Origin: Mycobacterium sp. E796 | GTDB lineage: Bacteria > Actinomycetota > Actinomycetes > Mycobacteriales > Mycobacteriaceae | Assembly (NCBI RefSeq): GCF_001672815.1 | Contig: NZ_LZKK01000257.1 | Coordinates: 1 to 64,000, forward strand | Direction of reading: 5' to 3' | Length of the DNA: 64,000 nt | Shown here: positions 55,096 through 63,586 of the stretch, piece by piece | How the letters are laid out: each line of letters starts with the position of its first letter | How positions within the stretch are numbered: the stretch's first letter is position 1 | The notes under the pieces: model-generated | Databases searched by the model: none | The model's input: only the letters and a program-made list of their open reading frames with translations | Told to the model about the DNA's origin: nothing | Program-made: the position numbers and the translations under genes

Positions 55096-55169
55096 GGGCC
55101 TATAGCTCAGGCGGTTAGAGCGCTTCGCTGATAACGAAGAGGTCGGAGGTTCGAGTCCTCCTAGGCCCA
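55096..55169 (+). tRNA. ileT: tRNA-Ile (GAT anticodon)
   Basis: A 74-base cloverleaf read by hand: acceptor GGGCCTA pairs with TAGGCCC, the anticodon arm is CTTCG-CTGATAA-CGAAG and the T arm is GGAGG-TTCGAGT-CCTCC. Discriminator A; the CCA end is not encoded. Confidence 0.97.
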
Positions 55170-55320
55170 CAACCATGTGCCCGTCCAGACGTTGTGTGAG
55201 GCTTGCATTGCCACTGGCACTGGCCGCTGTAGCGGCGGCGGTGGTGCGGTCACGACGCGGGGTCGAGGTCTGGCACGTGGCGGTGGCCGATCCACCCGAT
55301 CATCCGCCGATCCACGATGA

Positions 55321-55393
55321 GGGGCCTTAGCTCAGTTGGTAGAGCACCGCCTTTGCAAGGCGGGTGTCAGGGGTTCGATTCCCCTAGGCTCCA
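55321..55393 (+). tRNA. alaT: tRNA-Ala (TGC anticodon)
   Basis: A 73-base cloverleaf: acceptor GGGGCCT pairs with AGGCTCC (one G-U), and the anticodon arm is CGCCT-TTGCAAG-GCGGG-type with TGC. The T arm is GGGG-TTCGATT-CCCC. Discriminator A; the CCA end is not encoded. Accessory genes start directly downstream. Confidence 0.97.
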
Positions 55394-55435
55394 CCGCGGC
55401 GACGCGTCGGCGCCTCGAAACCCAGTGCGACGGCC

Positions 55436-55759
55436 TTATCCCACCTTGATCCACGGCGTGCAGCCATGGGTGATGAATCGTCCGATCACGGGTGCCACGA
55501 TCTGCGCGGTAAGCGAAGTTCCGTCGTCGGAGCTGATGAATCTTCCGGCGCTGGTCCACGTACTGAACGAGCAGGCTGCTGCGGAGCCGCCGGGTTCGGC
55601 GCGGGCGACATATACGCCGTAGGGAAGTTGGCCCGGCACCGAGTAGGAACCAGGTCCGTAATTGGCGTCCGCGAGCGCCGGCGGGTAGGCGACACAGGCG
55701 GCGATCAACGCCAATGCCACACCCGCTCGGAGAGGCGTTGCAGACCGCATCTTGGTCAC
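55436..55759 (-). CDS. Small secreted protein of unknown function
   Basis: A 107-residue protein with a signal peptide (MRSATPLRAGVALALIAACVAYPPALA) and a mature part of about 75 residues starting ANYGPGSYSVPGQLPYG. Two cysteines lie in the mature part (AACSFSTW and HGCTPW). I chose the GTG at 55759 because GGGAGG lies just before it; ATG 55750 and 55789 are alternatives. No known family is recognised. Confidence 0.6.
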   Translation of the reverse strand: MTKMRSATPLRAGVALALIAACVAYPPALADANYGPGSYSVPGQLPYGVYVARAEPGGSAAACSFSTWTSAGRFISSDDGTSLTAQIVAPVIGRFITHGCTPWIKVG

Positions 55760-55972
55760 GACGCCTCCCGCTGCGGCTGGTCCGGTCATCCCCTTGGTAG
55801 ACCCGGGAGACGACTTTAGGGCACCGGCTGGATCCACTCCCGGTATAAAGCCGCCGCGATCGAATCTCGGTCGAACGCCCGACCTGAGCGGCCCGGCGTT
55901 GGCCGATTAGGTGTTTTGCTTCGGTCGGATTTACTCTTGCGCGCGGTCCGTTTTCTACTCAGGAAAGTAGCC

Positions 55973-56248
55973 ATGCCCGGTCAGACTCTGCACCGTCCAA
56001 GCACGCTGCGCAGGAGCCGCACACACCGCGTCACTCACCGCGTGACGCGCCCCACCGTCGGCCAGTGCTTCGACATCGAAATCACTCGCGACGCCGACGG
56101 ATGGCTGATTCGGATTCCCGAGATCGGCGGTGCCACCCGCGCCGGCAGCCGGGCCGCCGTGGAGCTGGCGGCGCGGCAATCGATCGCGAACCGCACCGGC
56201 ATCCCGATCGGATATGTCGCAATCTACGTCGCACGCGAGATCGGTTAG
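55973..56248 (+). CDS. Small HicB-fold-like protein, no partner toxin seen
   Basis: A 91-residue protein starting MPGQTLHRPSTL after an AGGAAAG site. The C-terminal 60 residues read like a partial HicB/DUF1902 fold: FDIEITRDADGWLIRIPEIGG, then a helix (RAAVELAARQSIANR) and YVAIYVAREI. HicB antitoxins are usually next to hicA, but no HicA-like frame is adjacent here. The N-terminal part is basic. Function uncertain. Confidence 0.5.
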   Translation: MPGQTLHRPSTLRRSRTHRVTHRVTRPTVGQCFDIEITRDADGWLIRIPEIGGATRAGSRAAVELAARQSIANRTGIPIGYVAIYVAREIG

Positions 56249-56534
56249 AGCCGAACGGTTTTCGATCGAATCGCGGCGGTCACCCGGCCGCCGGCGGCTG
56301 TGCCATCACTGACGGCTTGAAACCGTAGGCCGGAAGCATTCTCCGGTAACGGTTTCCGCCGAGTTGCCCCAAGGGCGCGATACAACCGGCGGCTGCGGCC
56401 GCCCTCCCGCTACGTTTTGTGCGGAATCCTCTATATAGCGCGCGGCGCGTGTATACGCTGCGGGTGTTCCGCGAGGCTCGACGATGTAGCTGGGTGGCCG
56501 ACCGCCGGGTCGTAGCGTTGATCGGAGGTGCGGA

Positions 56535-57797
56535 ATGTCGTTTGCCGTCGCAATTCCAGACCTGATCGCAGCGGCCGCAACCGACGTCGCGAGTATCGGC
56601 TCGACGATCAGCGAGGCCAATGCGGCCGCGTGGGCTCCCACCGCGAACGTGCTCTCGGCCGGCGCCGACGAGGTGTCGGCGGCGATCGCGTCGGTGTTCG
56701 GTGAGTACGGGCAGGCGTATCAGGCCCTCAGCACCCGAGCGGCGGCGCTCCATCAGCAGTTCGCGCAGGCCTTGAGCGGGGGTGCGGCCGCGTACGCCGG
56801 CACCGAAGCGGCCAACGTGTCGCCACTACAGACCGCTGTGCAGGACCTGCTGAACGTGATTAACACACCCACCGAACTGCTGCTGCAGCGCCCGCTGATC
56901 GGCGATGGCACGAACGGAGCAGCCGGAACAGGGCAAGACGGTGGTGCCGGCGGCATTCTCTGGGGCAATGGCGGCGACGGCGGGTCCGGCGCCGGGGGCA
57001 AGAACGGTGGAAACGGCGGCGCCGCCGGCCTCTTCGGCCACGGCGGCAATGGCGGCACCGGCGGGAGCGTCAACGTCGCAAACGGGACCGGCGGCACGGG
57101 TGGCACGGGTGGCACCGGCGGGCTGCTGGGCGGAAACGGCGGCGCGGGCGGGACCGGGGGCGCCAACAACTTTGTGGGCGGCCGAGCCGGCAACGGCGGC
57201 ATGGGCGGTAACGCCATCGGGTTGTTCGGCGCAGGCGGCGCCGGCGGGGCCGGCGGCTTCGCCAACATCGGCACCGGCCCAGGCGGGGCCGGCGGTGGCG
57301 GCGGCAGTGGGGGCCTGCTCTTCGGGACGGGGGGCGCGGGCGGCGACGCCGGATTCGGCAACGGCGGCAACGTAGGCGGTTCCGGCGGCCAAGGCGGATT
57401 GCTGTTCGGCGATGGTGGCGACGGCGGCGATGGCTCCCTGGGATTCGGTGGCGGCACCGGCGGCAGCGCAGGGCTGATCGGAAACGGCGGCGCCGGAGGG
57501 ACGGGCGGAGGCATTTTCAGCACCGTGAACAACGGAGGTCCCGGGGGCGCGGGGGGCAACGGTGGGCTCCTTGCCGGCAACGGCGGTCACGGTGGCATCG
57601 GTGGGCAGGCGGTGTTCGGTACCCCGGGCACGGGGGGCGCGGGCGGCAACGCCGTGGGGCTGTTCGGCAACGGCGGCGACGGCGGCACCGGCGGCGCAGC
57701 CGGCACGGGCGCGGGCGGTGCCGGTGGTGCCGGCGGCAACGGCGGCATTCTGTTGGGAGCGGCGGGGACCAACGGAGCGATCGGAGCGCATATCTAG
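56535..57797 (+). CDS. PE_PGRS family protein
   Basis: A 420-residue protein. Residues 1-95 form the PE domain ([22 protein letters not shown], with no strict Pro-Glu; an IPD stands at that place). A linker ([14 protein letters not shown]) leads to a PGRS domain of Gly-Gly-Ala/Gly-Gly-Asn units to the end ([10 protein letters not shown]). A strong GGAGGTG site precedes the ATG. PGRS proteins are type VII (usually ESX-5) substrates of the cell surface. The GC-rich repeats also create a long proline-rich shadow frame on the other strand. Confidence 0.9.
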   Translation: MSFAVAIPDLIAAAATDVASIGSTISEANAAAWAPTANVLSAGADEVSAAIASVFGEYGQAYQALSTRAAALHQQFAQALSGGAAAYAGTEAANVSPLQTAVQDLLNVINTPTELLLQRPLIGDGTNGAAGTGQDGGAGGILWGNGGDGGSGAGGKNGGNGGAAGLFGHGGNGGTGGSVNVANGTGGTGGTGGTGGLLGGNGGAGGTGGANNFVGGRAGNGGMGGNAIGLFGAGGAGGAGGFANIGTGPGGAGGGGGSGGLLFGTGGAGGDAGFGNGGNVGGSGGQGGLLFGDGGDGGDGSLGFGGGTGGSAGLIGNGGAGGTGGGIFSTVNNGGPGGAGGNGGLLAGNGGHGGIGGQAVFGTPGTGGAGGNAVGLFGNGGDGGTGGAAGTGAGGAGGAGGNGGILLGAAGTNGAIGAHI

Positions 57798-57812
57798 TGC
57801 GGTTTGGCCGGC

Positions 57813-58031
57813 CTAGAGGTCCGCACCTTCGGCCAAGTAGGTGACGCGGTACCAACGCCCCGGCCGCGTTGCCTGCGTGTCGTAGTCCTCGGTGGCAACC
57901 ACCGACTCCAAGCGGACGTCGGTCAGATGCGGATTCTGTACTCGCACATGGTCTTCGAGCGCCGCCTCGAGCGCGTCGCCAGTGAGAGCGGTGTCCGCGA
58001 GCGCCCTGCCCTCATACCTCATCCAACTCAC
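57813..58031 (-). CDS. Small hypothetical protein downstream of tetR
   Basis: A 72-residue protein (MSWMRYEGRALAD, with YRVTYLAEGADL at the end). A YRV beta strand and an acidic middle are the only visible traits. It lies 11 bases downstream of the TetR gene on the same strand, so both probably form one transcript. No family recognised. Confidence 0.55.
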   Translation of the reverse strand: MSWMRYEGRALADTALTGDALEAALEDHVRVQNPHLTDVRLESVVATEDYDTQATRPGRWYRVTYLAEGADL

Positions 58032-58042
58032 GCCTTACATCC

Positions 58043-58597
58043 TCACTGCCGCACCCCTGGGGGCGAACCCAGGAAGCGTTGAATCAGGGCGCGTTCGGCA
58101 TCCGGGTCTTTGAGCGGCCAGCACCACAGCGCCAGGAAAACGCGGATCAGCCACTGCGCGGCCAGCGGGTCGTCGTTGTCGGGGCCGACCATTTCGGCGG
58201 CCAATCCCGTGACGATGGGTGAGCTGATGACCCATTCACTGACAGGATTCACATGCATGGACTGCATGAGCTGGGCCAGCGGATCGGCCCGCAGTCGTTG
58301 TAGGGCGATGATCGTGGCGGTCACGACACGGTCGGGCCCCCTGAGGTCCTTGATGGCTTCGCGTGTGCTGTCGACGATGCGAGCCGCTTGGATGCCGACG
58401 ACGGCGTCGCGGATGGCCGCCTTGCCGCCGGCATGGCGGTAGATCGTCGCGGGCGAGCAGTGCACCCGGGCCGCTAAGGCTTCGATCGTGAAACCCTCGT
58501 ATCCCTCGCGAGAGATGAGATCGGCGGCCGCGGCGAAAATCCGTTCGGTGGCTTCGCTGCGGCGATCGCGCCCCACCAGCCAGTCGTCGCGCGCCAT
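58043..58597 (-). CDS. TetR-family transcriptional regulator
   Basis: A 184-residue regulator. The N-terminal helix-turn-helix shows ATERIFAAAADLISREGYEGFTIEALAARVHCSPATIYRHAGGK, the TetR signature with IYRH at the recognition helix. The remaining part would bind a ligand. It is divergent from the P450 gene and close to two palindromes in the shared region, so it probably represses the P450 and itself (inference). Confidence 0.9.
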   Translation of the reverse strand: MARDDWLVGRDRRSEATERIFAAAADLISREGYEGFTIEALAARVHCSPATIYRHAGGKAAIRDAVVGIQAARIVDSTREAIKDLRGPDRVVTATIIALQRLRADPLAQLMQSMHVNPVSEWVISSPIVTGLAAEMVGPDNDDPLAAQWLIRVFLALWCWPLKDPDAERALIQRFLGSPPGVRQ

Positions 58598-58638
58598 CCA
58601 CCCATGCTCTAACAGATCGCAGTCGGCAGAAATACTTC

Positions 58639-58667
58639 TCTCATAATGAGAATTCTTCAGCAGAATT
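58639..58667. promoter_or_regulatory. Palindromic operator candidates between tetR and the P450 gene
   Basis: Two overlapping inverted repeats: TCTCATAATGAGA (58639-58651, perfect arms of 6) and AATTCT-5-AGAATT (58651-58667). They are 42 bases upstream of the TetR start and 126 upstream of the P450 start. Confidence 0.65.
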
Positions 58668-58792
58668 TCTCAAGCGAATGCGCAGCTGGCGGTCGGTGAC
58701 CGCCGGCGGCCTCGACCGGCGCCCGGCGCGATCGCTCCTCAACATCGTCTAGTCCCGTTGACGCGGCAGGTCGGCGCACCGAGGCTGAACGT

Positions 58793-60007
58793 ATGCCCGT
58801 CCTGGACAAACCGAGTGAGCTCCTCGGCCCAGAGGCGCTACAAGATCCGTCCTCGCTGTACGACCGAATACGCTCCGAAGCGCCGGTGCAGCGCATCGGC
58901 GACTCCGTCTTCTACGCCGTGTGCGGTTGGGACGCGGTCCAGGAGGCCGTCGAGCGCGTCGACGACTTTTCGTCGAACCTGACCGCCACCATGGTCTTTC
59001 AAGAGGACGGCACCGTCACCCCGTTCGACATGGGTCCGGCGGGAGGCGCCACCCATGCGCTGGCCACCGCCGACGATCCGGTGCACGCGGCGCACCGCAA
59101 AATCCTGCTGCCGCACCTGTCGGCCAAGCGGGTGCGGATCATCGAGGAGTTCGCTGCCGCCACCGCCGACCGGTTGTGGGAGCAGAACCTGCACAACGGT
59201 CAGATCGAATGGATGAGCGCCATCGCCAACAGGCTGCCGATGATGGTGGTCGCCCAGCTTCTCGGCCTGCCGCATGACGACGTCGACAAACTCATTCGAC
59301 TCGGCTACGCCACCACCACGCTGCTCGACGGGATCGTCACCCCCGACCAACTTGAACAGGCATTCGCGGCGGCACTGGAGCTATCGGGCTACGTCACGGA
59401 ACACTTCGAAAAGGCAAGCGAGAACGCCGAATCCGGCCTGATCGCCGACCTGGCGGCGCGCTGCGCTTCGGGTGAACTGGAGCAGCTCCCCGCAATGGGC
59501 ATCATGATGACGCTCTTCAGCGCCGCCGGAGAATCGACGGCTTCGCTCCTGGGCAGCGCCGCGTGGATTCTCGCCGATCGCCCCGCGATCCAACGACAGC
59601 TCCGTGAAAATCCCGAATTACTAACCGCTTTCATCGAAGAGACGTTGCGCTTCGAGCCACCGTTCCGCGGCCATTACCGACACGTGTGGCGCGACACCAC
59701 GCTGTCCGGCGTCGAGGTGCCGGCCGATTCCCATCTGCTGCTGATGTGGGGAGCGGCCAACCGCGACCCGGCGCACTTCGACGCTCCGAACGAATTCCGC
59801 CTCGATCGCACTGCCGCCAAGGGCCACGTAGCGTTCGGCAAGGGCGTGCACTTTTGCGTGGGCGCCGCGCTGGCCCGCCTCGAAGCCCAAATCGTATTGC
59901 GCAAATTACTGGAGCGCACCGCCTGGATCGACGCGGTTGACGTCGGCGACTGGCTGCCCAGCATCCTGGTGCGGCGCCGCAAAAGTCTGCGGTTGGCCGT
60001 CAGCTGA
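58793..60007 (+). CDS. Cytochrome P450
   Basis: A 404-residue soluble P450 monooxygenase. The I-helix motif AGEST (245-249), the ExxR pair (E283, R286), PERF-like EFRLDRT and the heme loop FGKGVHFCVGAALAR with Cys355 are all present. I cannot fix the CYP family or substrate. No ferredoxin gene lies beside it. The pair with TetR suggests substrate-induced expression. It follows the tRNA-Ala-side insertion and is not part of the conserved cwsA neighbourhood. Confidence 0.93.
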   Translation: MPVLDKPSELLGPEALQDPSSLYDRIRSEAPVQRIGDSVFYAVCGWDAVQEAVERVDDFSSNLTATMVFQEDGTVTPFDMGPAGGATHALATADDPVHAAHRKILLPHLSAKRVRIIEEFAAATADRLWEQNLHNGQIEWMSAIANRLPMMVVAQLLGLPHDDVDKLIRLGYATTTLLDGIVTPDQLEQAFAAALELSGYVTEHFEKASENAESGLIADLAARCASGELEQLPAMGIMMTLFSAAGESTASLLGSAAWILADRPAIQRQLRENPELLTAFIEETLRFEPPFRGHYRHVWRDTTLSGVEVPADSHLLLMWGAANRDPAHFDAPNEFRLDRTAAKGHVAFGKGVHFCVGAALARLEAQIVLRKLLERTAWIDAVDVGDWLPSILVRRRKSLRLAVS

Positions 60008-60010
60008 GGA

Positions 60011-60445
60011 TCACGGTCGGGGCTGTACGTCGACGCTCGGCGGCCGGGGCGACGGCTCCTCGCCCCCGCCGCGCATCGAACGGCGGACGACGCTGAACGC
60101 GACGGCGCCGCCGGCCAGGACCAAGACGGCGACCCCGGCGATCACCCAGGGGCGGGGCCGGCGGCGCTGGGCCCGGCGTGCCTCCTGTAGCGCCTGCGGC
60201 AGCCCGGCGACCACCTCCTGCGCGGCGGCCAGCTCCTGCGCGAGTGTTTCTTGGGCAGCGGCGATTTCGCGGGCGAGCCGGCCCTCGCGGTAACGGCGAC
60301 GAAGTCCCGAAGCGGTCGACTGCGCGCCATGCACGCCCAGCCCGACGACGCCGCGGGTGACATCGACCGGCCCCACCGCCGAGTAAGTGAGCCCGCGGGC
60401 CAGTCGCTCCCGTGGGGTCAGCCGAGTTTCCGTCTTCGCGCTCAT
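60011..60445 (-). CDS. cwsA: Cell wall synthesis protein CwsA
   Basis: A 144-residue protein of about the same length as H37Rv CwsA (Rv0008c), which interacts with Wag31 and CrgA at the poles and septum. The start MSAKTETRLTPRERLARGLTY is chosen; the frame is open to 60595. A charged coiled coil (REGRLAREIAAAQETLAQEL) precedes one membrane span near 100-120 (WVIAGVAVLVLAGGAVAFSVV). Confidence 0.9.
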   Translation of the reverse strand: MSAKTETRLTPRERLARGLTYSAVGPVDVTRGVVGLGVHGAQSTASGLRRRYREGRLAREIAAAQETLAQELAAAQEVVAGLPQALQEARRAQRRRPRPWVIAGVAVLVLAGGAVAFSVVRRSMRGGGEEPSPRPPSVDVQPRP

Positions 60446-60560
60446 CTGCCGCCCTTCTGTCCGCTCGTGCGATGCCTCATCAGCGTGCCATTGATGGGCC
60501 ACGCCCGGCCCTATTGCGCGCATCCGGGTTCGGTACCGGGTGCGGGCAAGGTCGCGCGTA

Positions 60561-61109
60561 ATGGCAGACTCTAGCCCCGTGACTAACAGCCCCATTCAGA
60601 CCGCCACCGCAACGCTGCACACCAACCGCGGAGACATCAAGGTCGCCCTGTTCGGAAACCACGCGCCCAAGACCGTCGCCAACTTCGTCGGCCTGGCGCA
60701 GGGCACCAAGGAGTACTCCACCCAGAACGCCTCGGGTGGCCCGTCGGGCCCGTTTTACGACGGCGCGGTCTTTCACCGGGTGATTAGGGGCTTCATGATC
60801 CAGGGCGGCGACCCGACCGGTACGGGCCGCGGCGGTCCGGGCTACAAGTTCGCCGACGAGTTCCACCCCGAGCTGCAGTTCGACAAGCCCTACCTGCTGG
60901 CGATGGCGAACGCGGGCCCGGGCACCAACGGTTCGCAGTTCTTCATCACCGTCGCGCAGACGCCGCACCTCAACCGGCGCCACACGATCTTCGGCGAAGT
61001 GACCGACCCCGATTCGCAGAAAGTGGTCGACGCGATCGCGACGACTTCCACCGACGGCAACGACCGTCCCACCGAGCCGGTCGTCATCGAGTCGATCACG
61101 ATCTCCTGA
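60561..61109 (+). CDS. ppiA: Peptidyl-prolyl cis-trans isomerase A (cyclophilin)
   Basis: Speeds up cis-trans isomerisation at proline bonds. The 182-residue protein starts [11 protein letters not shown] (same length as H37Rv PpiA) and has the cyclophilin core [29 protein letters not shown] and [13 protein letters not shown]. No signal peptide is visible. The ATG at 60561 is preferred over 60540. Confidence 0.95.
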   Translation: MADSSPVTNSPIQTATATLHTNRGDIKVALFGNHAPKTVANFVGLAQGTKEYSTQNASGGPSGPFYDGAVFHRVIRGFMIQGGDPTGTGRGGPGYKFADEFHPELQFDKPYLLAMANAGPGTNGSQFFITVAQTPHLNRRHTIFGEVTDPDSQKVVDAIATTSTDGNDRPTEPVVIESITIS

Positions 61110-61121
61110 GGCGGCGCCCGC

Positions 61122-61547
61122 TCAGCGCCGGTTGCCGCCCGCGTAGCCGGCGTCGGTCAGGGCGTCTAGCACCTTCAAGGGGTCCGTTCCGAGGTCCCAA
61201 CGGTTCAAGATCAGCAGCCCGCCGTTGACCGTTTCGACCTCGAGCAACCGCACGGTGCGCGCGTGACGGCGGAATTCGGTGATCCGGATGATCTTGATGT
61301 CGGAGTGCCGCAATAACTGCGTCCGGAACCACCCCCGCAACGCGAGGCCGGCCGGGGTAATTGCCAGCTTCGGACGCGCGCGCCACGTCATGCCCGCAAA
61401 CAAGATCAACCCCGCCGCGGCAATCCCGGTCAGTATGCGGCCGGGCGCGTCTGTGACTACGGTCACACTGGCGATAGCCATCAAAACGCCGACGACCCCG
61501 CAACCTGCGATTCCGGTCGCGGGCGGCGCCCATTCTGTTTGCTGCAT
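61122..61547 (-). CDS. PH-domain-like membrane protein (Rv0010c-like)
   Basis: A 141-residue protein with two membrane segments (TGIAGCGVVGVLMAIASVTVV and ILTGIAAAGLILFAGMTW) followed by a PH-like domain (RPKLAITPAGLALRGWF, then VRLLEVETVNGGLLILNRWDLGTDP). The length equals that of Rv0010c. Function unknown. Confidence 0.88.
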   Translation of the reverse strand: MQQTEWAPPATGIAGCGVVGVLMAIASVTVVTDAPGRILTGIAAAGLILFAGMTWRARPKLAITPAGLALRGWFRTQLLRHSDIKIIRITEFRRHARTVRLLEVETVNGGLLILNRWDLGTDPLKVLDALTDAGYAGGNRR

Positions 61548-61578
61548 GGGCTACCTAACCCCTCCCACCACTGCCAAC

Positions 61579-61631
61579 GCGCTTATCCACAAGCGCTATC
61601 AACAGTGGGGATAAATCACACGCGTGTGATT
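61579..61631. promoter_or_regulatory. DnaA box inside a hairpin plus an 18-base perfect palindrome
   Basis: TTATCCACA (61583-61591), the consensus DnaA box, sits inside the inverted repeat GCGCTT-6-AAGCGC (61579-61596). An 18-base palindrome AATCACACGCGTGTGATT follows at 61614-61631. Both lie upstream of Rv0010c and downstream of crgA. Confidence 0.75.
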
Positions 61632-61702
61632 GGTTGGTCGCGACGTTGCTGAGCCAGTTACAGGTACACCCCAAGATGAATTCATTACCTCTGCGGGGTT
61701 GG

Positions 61703-61984
61703 TCAGTGCCAGCGCATCGTGAGCAACAACCCGGTGATCATGAAAGCGAACGCGATCGCGTAATTCCACGGACCGAGTTGCGCCATCCAGTTCAGGGCGG
61801 CCGGCGCCTGGCTTCCGACGGCGGCCAATTGGAACACCATCAGCCAGACGAGCCCGATCAACATGAGTCCGACGAACAGGCAAACGAACCACACGCTGGA
61901 CGGTCCGACCTTCACTTTCACCGGGGTGCGGCTGACCGCGCTGACGGTGAAGTCGTTCTTCTTACGGACCTTCGATTTGGGCAT
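61703..61984 (-). CDS. crgA: Cell division protein CrgA
   Basis: A 93-residue septal membrane protein that binds FtsZ, FtsQ and penicillin-binding proteins. The start [15 protein letters not shown] and two membrane spans ([21 protein letters not shown] and [20 protein letters not shown]) match the family, and the length equals H37Rv Rv0011c. The frame is open to 62050, but that is not supported. Confidence 0.95.
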   Translation of the reverse strand: MPKSKVRKKNDFTVSAVSRTPVKVKVGPSSVWFVCLFVGLMLIGLVWLMVFQLAAVGSQAPAALNWMAQLGPWNYAIAFAFMITGLLLTMRWH

Positions 61985-62104
61985 TTGAATACCTCGGCAT
62001 ACCTGAACAACGGGACGGGGTGCGACGATAACGATGGCAGCTGCACGCACAGCTCGGATACGAGACTAACTCACCTGGCACGGGGACCCAGAAATGGAGA
62101 CTTG

Positions 62105-62848
62105 ATGACTGACACGCGCCGCTCACCGTGGCGCTTCGGGGTCCCACTTGTGTGCCTCCTGGCCGGGTTGCTGCTCGCCGCCACACACGGGGTGTCCGGC
62201 GGCGCCGAGATCCGCCGCAGCGATGCGCCGCGCCTGGTCGATCTGGTCCGCGAGGCCCAGTCGTCGGTAGATCGCCTCCGCGCCCAACGCGACGAACTGG
62301 CCCACAAGATCGACTCCGCGCACGGCCGGTCGACGGACACGGCGCTCAAGGCGATGCTGCGGCGCTCCGCCGAGCTGGCCGGCGAAGCCGGTATGGACCC
62401 GGTGCACGGCCCGGGTCTGGTGGTGACCCTGCAGGACGCACAGCGCGACGCCAACGGGCGCTTCCCTCGCGACGCATCGCCCGACGATCTGGTCGTGCAC
62501 CAGCAGGACATCCAGGCCGTCCTGAACGCGTTGTGGAGCGCCGGCGCCGAGGCGATCCAGATGCAAGACCAGCGGATCATCGCGACGTCCGTCCCCCGCT
62601 GCGTCGGCAACACGCTGCTGCTCAACGGGCGTACCTACAGCCCGCCCTACACGATCACCGCGATCGGCAACGCGGCGGCCATGCAAGCCGCCCTGGCGGC
62701 CGCTCCCCTGGTCATCCTCTACAAGCAGTACGTGGTCCGGTTTGGCCTCGGGTATCGCGAAGAGGTCAAGCCCGATGTGCAGATCGCCGGCCATTCCGAA
62801 CCGGTCCGGATGCACGTCGCGCAGCCGGCGGGCCCGGTGGGGTACTGA
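62105..62848 (+). CDS. DUF881 membrane protein (Rv0012-like)
   Basis: A 247-residue protein with one N-terminal membrane segment (FGVPLVCLLAGLLLAATHGV) and a coiled coil (DAPRLVDLVREAQSSVDRLRAQRDEL). The DUF881 domain follows (GPGLVVTLQDAQ, then NALWSAGAEAIQMQDQRI). DUF881 proteins are linked to cell division loci in Gram-positives. It is divergent from crgA. The ATG at 62105 is chosen; an open frame to 61634 is not supported. Confidence 0.88.
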   Translation: MTDTRRSPWRFGVPLVCLLAGLLLAATHGVSGGAEIRRSDAPRLVDLVREAQSSVDRLRAQRDELAHKIDSAHGRSTDTALKAMLRRSAELAGEAGMDPVHGPGLVVTLQDAQRDANGRFPRDASPDDLVVHQQDIQAVLNALWSAGAEAIQMQDQRIIATSVPRCVGNTLLLNGRTYSPPYTITAIGNAAAMQAALAAAPLVILYKQYVVRFGLGYREEVKPDVQIAGHSEPVRMHVAQPAGPVGY

Positions 62849-62887
62849 GCGGCGGCTCCCCGCGGGGCCGGACGGTAACCTGACACG

Positions 62888-63586
62888 ATGCGGATCCTGG
62901 TTGTCGACAACTACGACAGCTTCGTGTTCAACCTGGTGCAGTACCTGGGCCAGCTCGGCGTCGAGGCCGACGTCTGGCGCAACGACGACGCCCGCCTTTC
63001 GGATCCGACCACCGTCGCGGCGCAGTTCGACGGCGTCCTGCTCAGCCCCGGACCGGGCACCCCGGAACGTGCGGGCGCGTCGATCAGCCTGGTTGACGCG
63101 TGCGCCGCGCAGCGCACCCCGCTGCTGGGGGTCTGCCTGGGACATCAGGCGATCGGCGTGGCGTTCGGCGCCACGGTGGACCGCGCGCCAGAGTTATTGC
63201 ACGGCAAGACGAGCAGCGTATTTCACACCAATGTCGGTGTCCTGCACGGGCTTCCGGATCCGTTCACCGCGACCCGGTACCACTCGCTGACAATCCTTCC
63301 CGAGTCGCTGCCCGCGGTTCTGGAGGTGACGGCCCGCACCCGCAGCGGTGTGATCATGGGCGTGCGCCACACCGGGCTGCCGATCCACGGTGTCCAGTTC
63401 CATCCGGAGTCGATCCTCACCGAGGGGGGGCACCGCATGCTGGCGAACTGGCTCGGGTACTGCGGCTGGACGCACGACGACATGCTGGTGCGTCGCCTGG
63501 AGAACGAGGTGCGCGCCGCGGTCCGGCCGTATTTCCCGGATGCCGAGCCCGGCGCGGCGGGAGCTACTGGCCGAACTTCAGCGTGA
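62888..63586 (+). CDS. trpG: Glutamine amidotransferase, anthranilate/PABA synthase component II
   Basis: A 232-residue class I glutamine amidotransferase that hands ammonia to anthranilate or aminodeoxychorismate synthase. LSPGPGTP, the nucleophile loop GVCLGHQAIG and FHPESILTEGG (His/Glu of the triad) are clear. The same length is found in H37Rv Rv0013. Its end overlaps the convergent pknB by 23 bases. Confidence 0.95.
   Translation: MRILVVDNYDSFVFNLVQYLGQLGVEADVWRNDDARLSDPTTVAAQFDGVLLSPGPGTPERAGASISLVDACAAQRTPLLGVCLGHQAIGVAFGATVDRAPELLHGKTSSVFHTNVGVLHGLPDPFTATRYHSLTILPESLPAVLEVTARTRSGVIMGVRHTGLPIHGVQFHPESILTEGGHRMLANWLGYCGWTHDDMLVRRLENEVRAAVRPYFPDAEPGAAGATGRTSA

Noticed and set aside
56753..57580. 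A 275-residue proline-rich protein on the minus strand
   Set aside because: It is the reverse-strand shadow of the Gly-rich PGRS repeats, with no ribosome-binding site or family resemblance.
56900..57790. Repeated GGCGGC units resembling a CRISPR or satellite array
   Set aside because: Units are codon-phased PGRS coding repeats without constant spacer lengths.
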